Source: Leguminivora glycinivorella (lineage: Eukaryota; Arthropoda; Insecta; Lepidoptera; Tortricidae). Taken from it: DNA of 64,000 nucleotides. The first letter of the stretch is position 1, and every line of letters starts with the position of its first letter. Shown here piece by piece: positions 63,286 to 64,000 of the stretch. The stretch lies in contig NC_062971.1 of the NCBI RefSeq assembly GCF_023078275.1, positions 2,046,001-2,110,000 of the forward strand, given 5' to 3'. A program made the translations under genes and the position numbers. The notes under the pieces were generated by a model. That model had not been told where the DNA came from and ran no database searches. It saw only the letters and a program-made list of their open reading frames with translations.

Positions 63286-63489
63286 AGTTCGTATAGATCT
63301 ATACTTATAAAACATATTCACTAAAGAAACATTAATGTATAACAAGGATAATTTATATAGGATTTACAATCTTCGTACTAAGAATCGTACCTCCATTTTT
63401 AAGCGCCACCTATTAAATACTATCATAACTACATTGATGATGCCTACATTTTTTTTCAAAATGTGTATTGACATGATATCATGATATTC

Positions 63490-63560
63490 AAATAAAGATT
63501 TTTTTTTAATTATAAATGGGCTTACTCTTGGCCACAGACTAGCCAAAGGCAAAGACTTAT
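63490..63560 (-). mobile_element. LINE 3' relic, minus orientation
   Basis: AATTATAAATGGGCTTACTC, TTGGCCACAGACTAGCCAAA and GGCAAAGACTTATAA are the reverse of the tail at 38500-38575. Confidence 0.72.
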
Positions 63561-63570
63561 AAAAAAAAAA

Positions 63571-63693
63571 CACGCAAAAATATTTGGGGAAAATATGATT
63601 TAGGCCACTTCCAGGCTGCGAAACAGTCCATACATTTCAGGGATACGCTTTTTTGTATGGCTTTGTCAGTCCCGTATTATATCGTTCTTGATG
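63571..63693 (-). repeat. Dispersed repeat, copy 2 (partner 20044-20200)
   Basis: Reverse strand of 20044-20200 with the GCCTATTAGG...ATGGCG segment absent, so CCTGAAATGTATGG joins ACTGTTTCGCAGCC directly. Confidence 0.75.
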
Positions 63694-64000
63694 TATAAGT
63701 ATAGTTAATAGATTTTTGTGCATATTGACAACGTGTGTGAAGGAGGCGCTGATTGTCACAAATTTTATAGACATGACAAACCTGAATGCTAGCAGCGGCC
63801 GTTGGAACAAACTTGCCTCCATTAGATTTAACATAGAGAAGCCCACAAAGTGAGGGCAGCACCAGTCGTGAACGCCGTAGCTGCTAACTTTTTACTCTCA
63901 ATAGTCTCAATAGTGTCTGGACTTGCAACTCTGCATATCACTTTCTCTCTCTGTATATCTCAAGAAGTCTGTTCAGTACAATATAAACATATTGACGTGT
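63694..64000. other. Unassigned DNA to window edge
   Basis: Two overlapping minus-strand frames (63637-63846, 63677-63862) lack features. Nothing else seen. Confidence 0.4.

Overview
The window looks like non-genic or intronic DNA from a moth or butterfly (Lepidoptera). This rests on AT-rich composition and on repeats I recognise from memory as typical of lepidopteran genomes: LINE 3' ends with the 'CCATCAGGCGA...AATAAAA' tail, Lep1-like Helitrons, TACAGTCA-type TA-flanked MITEs, BEL/Pao and Ty3/gypsy elements, and R4-, RTE- and CR1/jockey-group LINEs. I see no rRNA, functional tRNA, CRISPR or convincing multi-exon host gene. Two short reading frames (49943-50185 and 52201-52289) are the only candidate host exons, both weak.

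Layout. 1-1940: a broken R4/R2-like reverse transcriptase on the minus strand, beside a 5'-truncated RTE LINE bounded by a 56-bp direct repeat. 3408-10129: a complete minus-strand Ty3/gypsy LTR retrotransposon with LTRs differing by one visible indel, a primer-binding region, a polypurine tract, gag, pol, and a well-formed candidate -1 frameshift signal. 10130-25086: MITEs, foldback elements and LINE tails in unassigned AT-rich DNA. 25087-30222: one uninterrupted 1711-codon BEL/Pao gag-pol frame on the minus strand, with no recognisable LTR pair. 31698-37050: a hAT-like MITE, LINE tails, and a 3,679-bp terminal-inverted-repeat element (33258-36936) inserted into a LINE 3' region; a second copy of that LINE at 59581 gives the empty site. 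37126-38575: MITEs and LINE relics. 39296-44717: a near full-length CR1/jockey-group LINE with PHD-finger ORF1 containing a Pro-Val-Asn repeat tract, and a defective ORF2. 45284-51220: MITEs, a 417-bp foldback, a 120/123-bp coding-compatible tandem array, a dispersed repeat with a large hairpin, a signal-peptide-bearing short frame and another LINE fragment. 51221-64000: local duplications, a 623-bp hAT-type palindromic element with a perfect 8-bp target duplication, a Lep1-like Helitron and several hairpin MITEs.

The coding regions do not form a pathway; they are independent selfish elements. In each LTR element and the large LINE, gag/ORF1 packages the RNA and pol/ORF2 copies it. The non-coding elements depend on enzymes encoded elsewhere. 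The items I consider most worth follow-up are the 33258-36936 element with subterminal TTATAAG motifs and candidate spliced exons, the gypsy frameshift signal, the tRNA-like promoter boxes inside the gypsy LTRs, and the 47719-48482 tandem array. All family assignments come from motif recognition, not from a database search.
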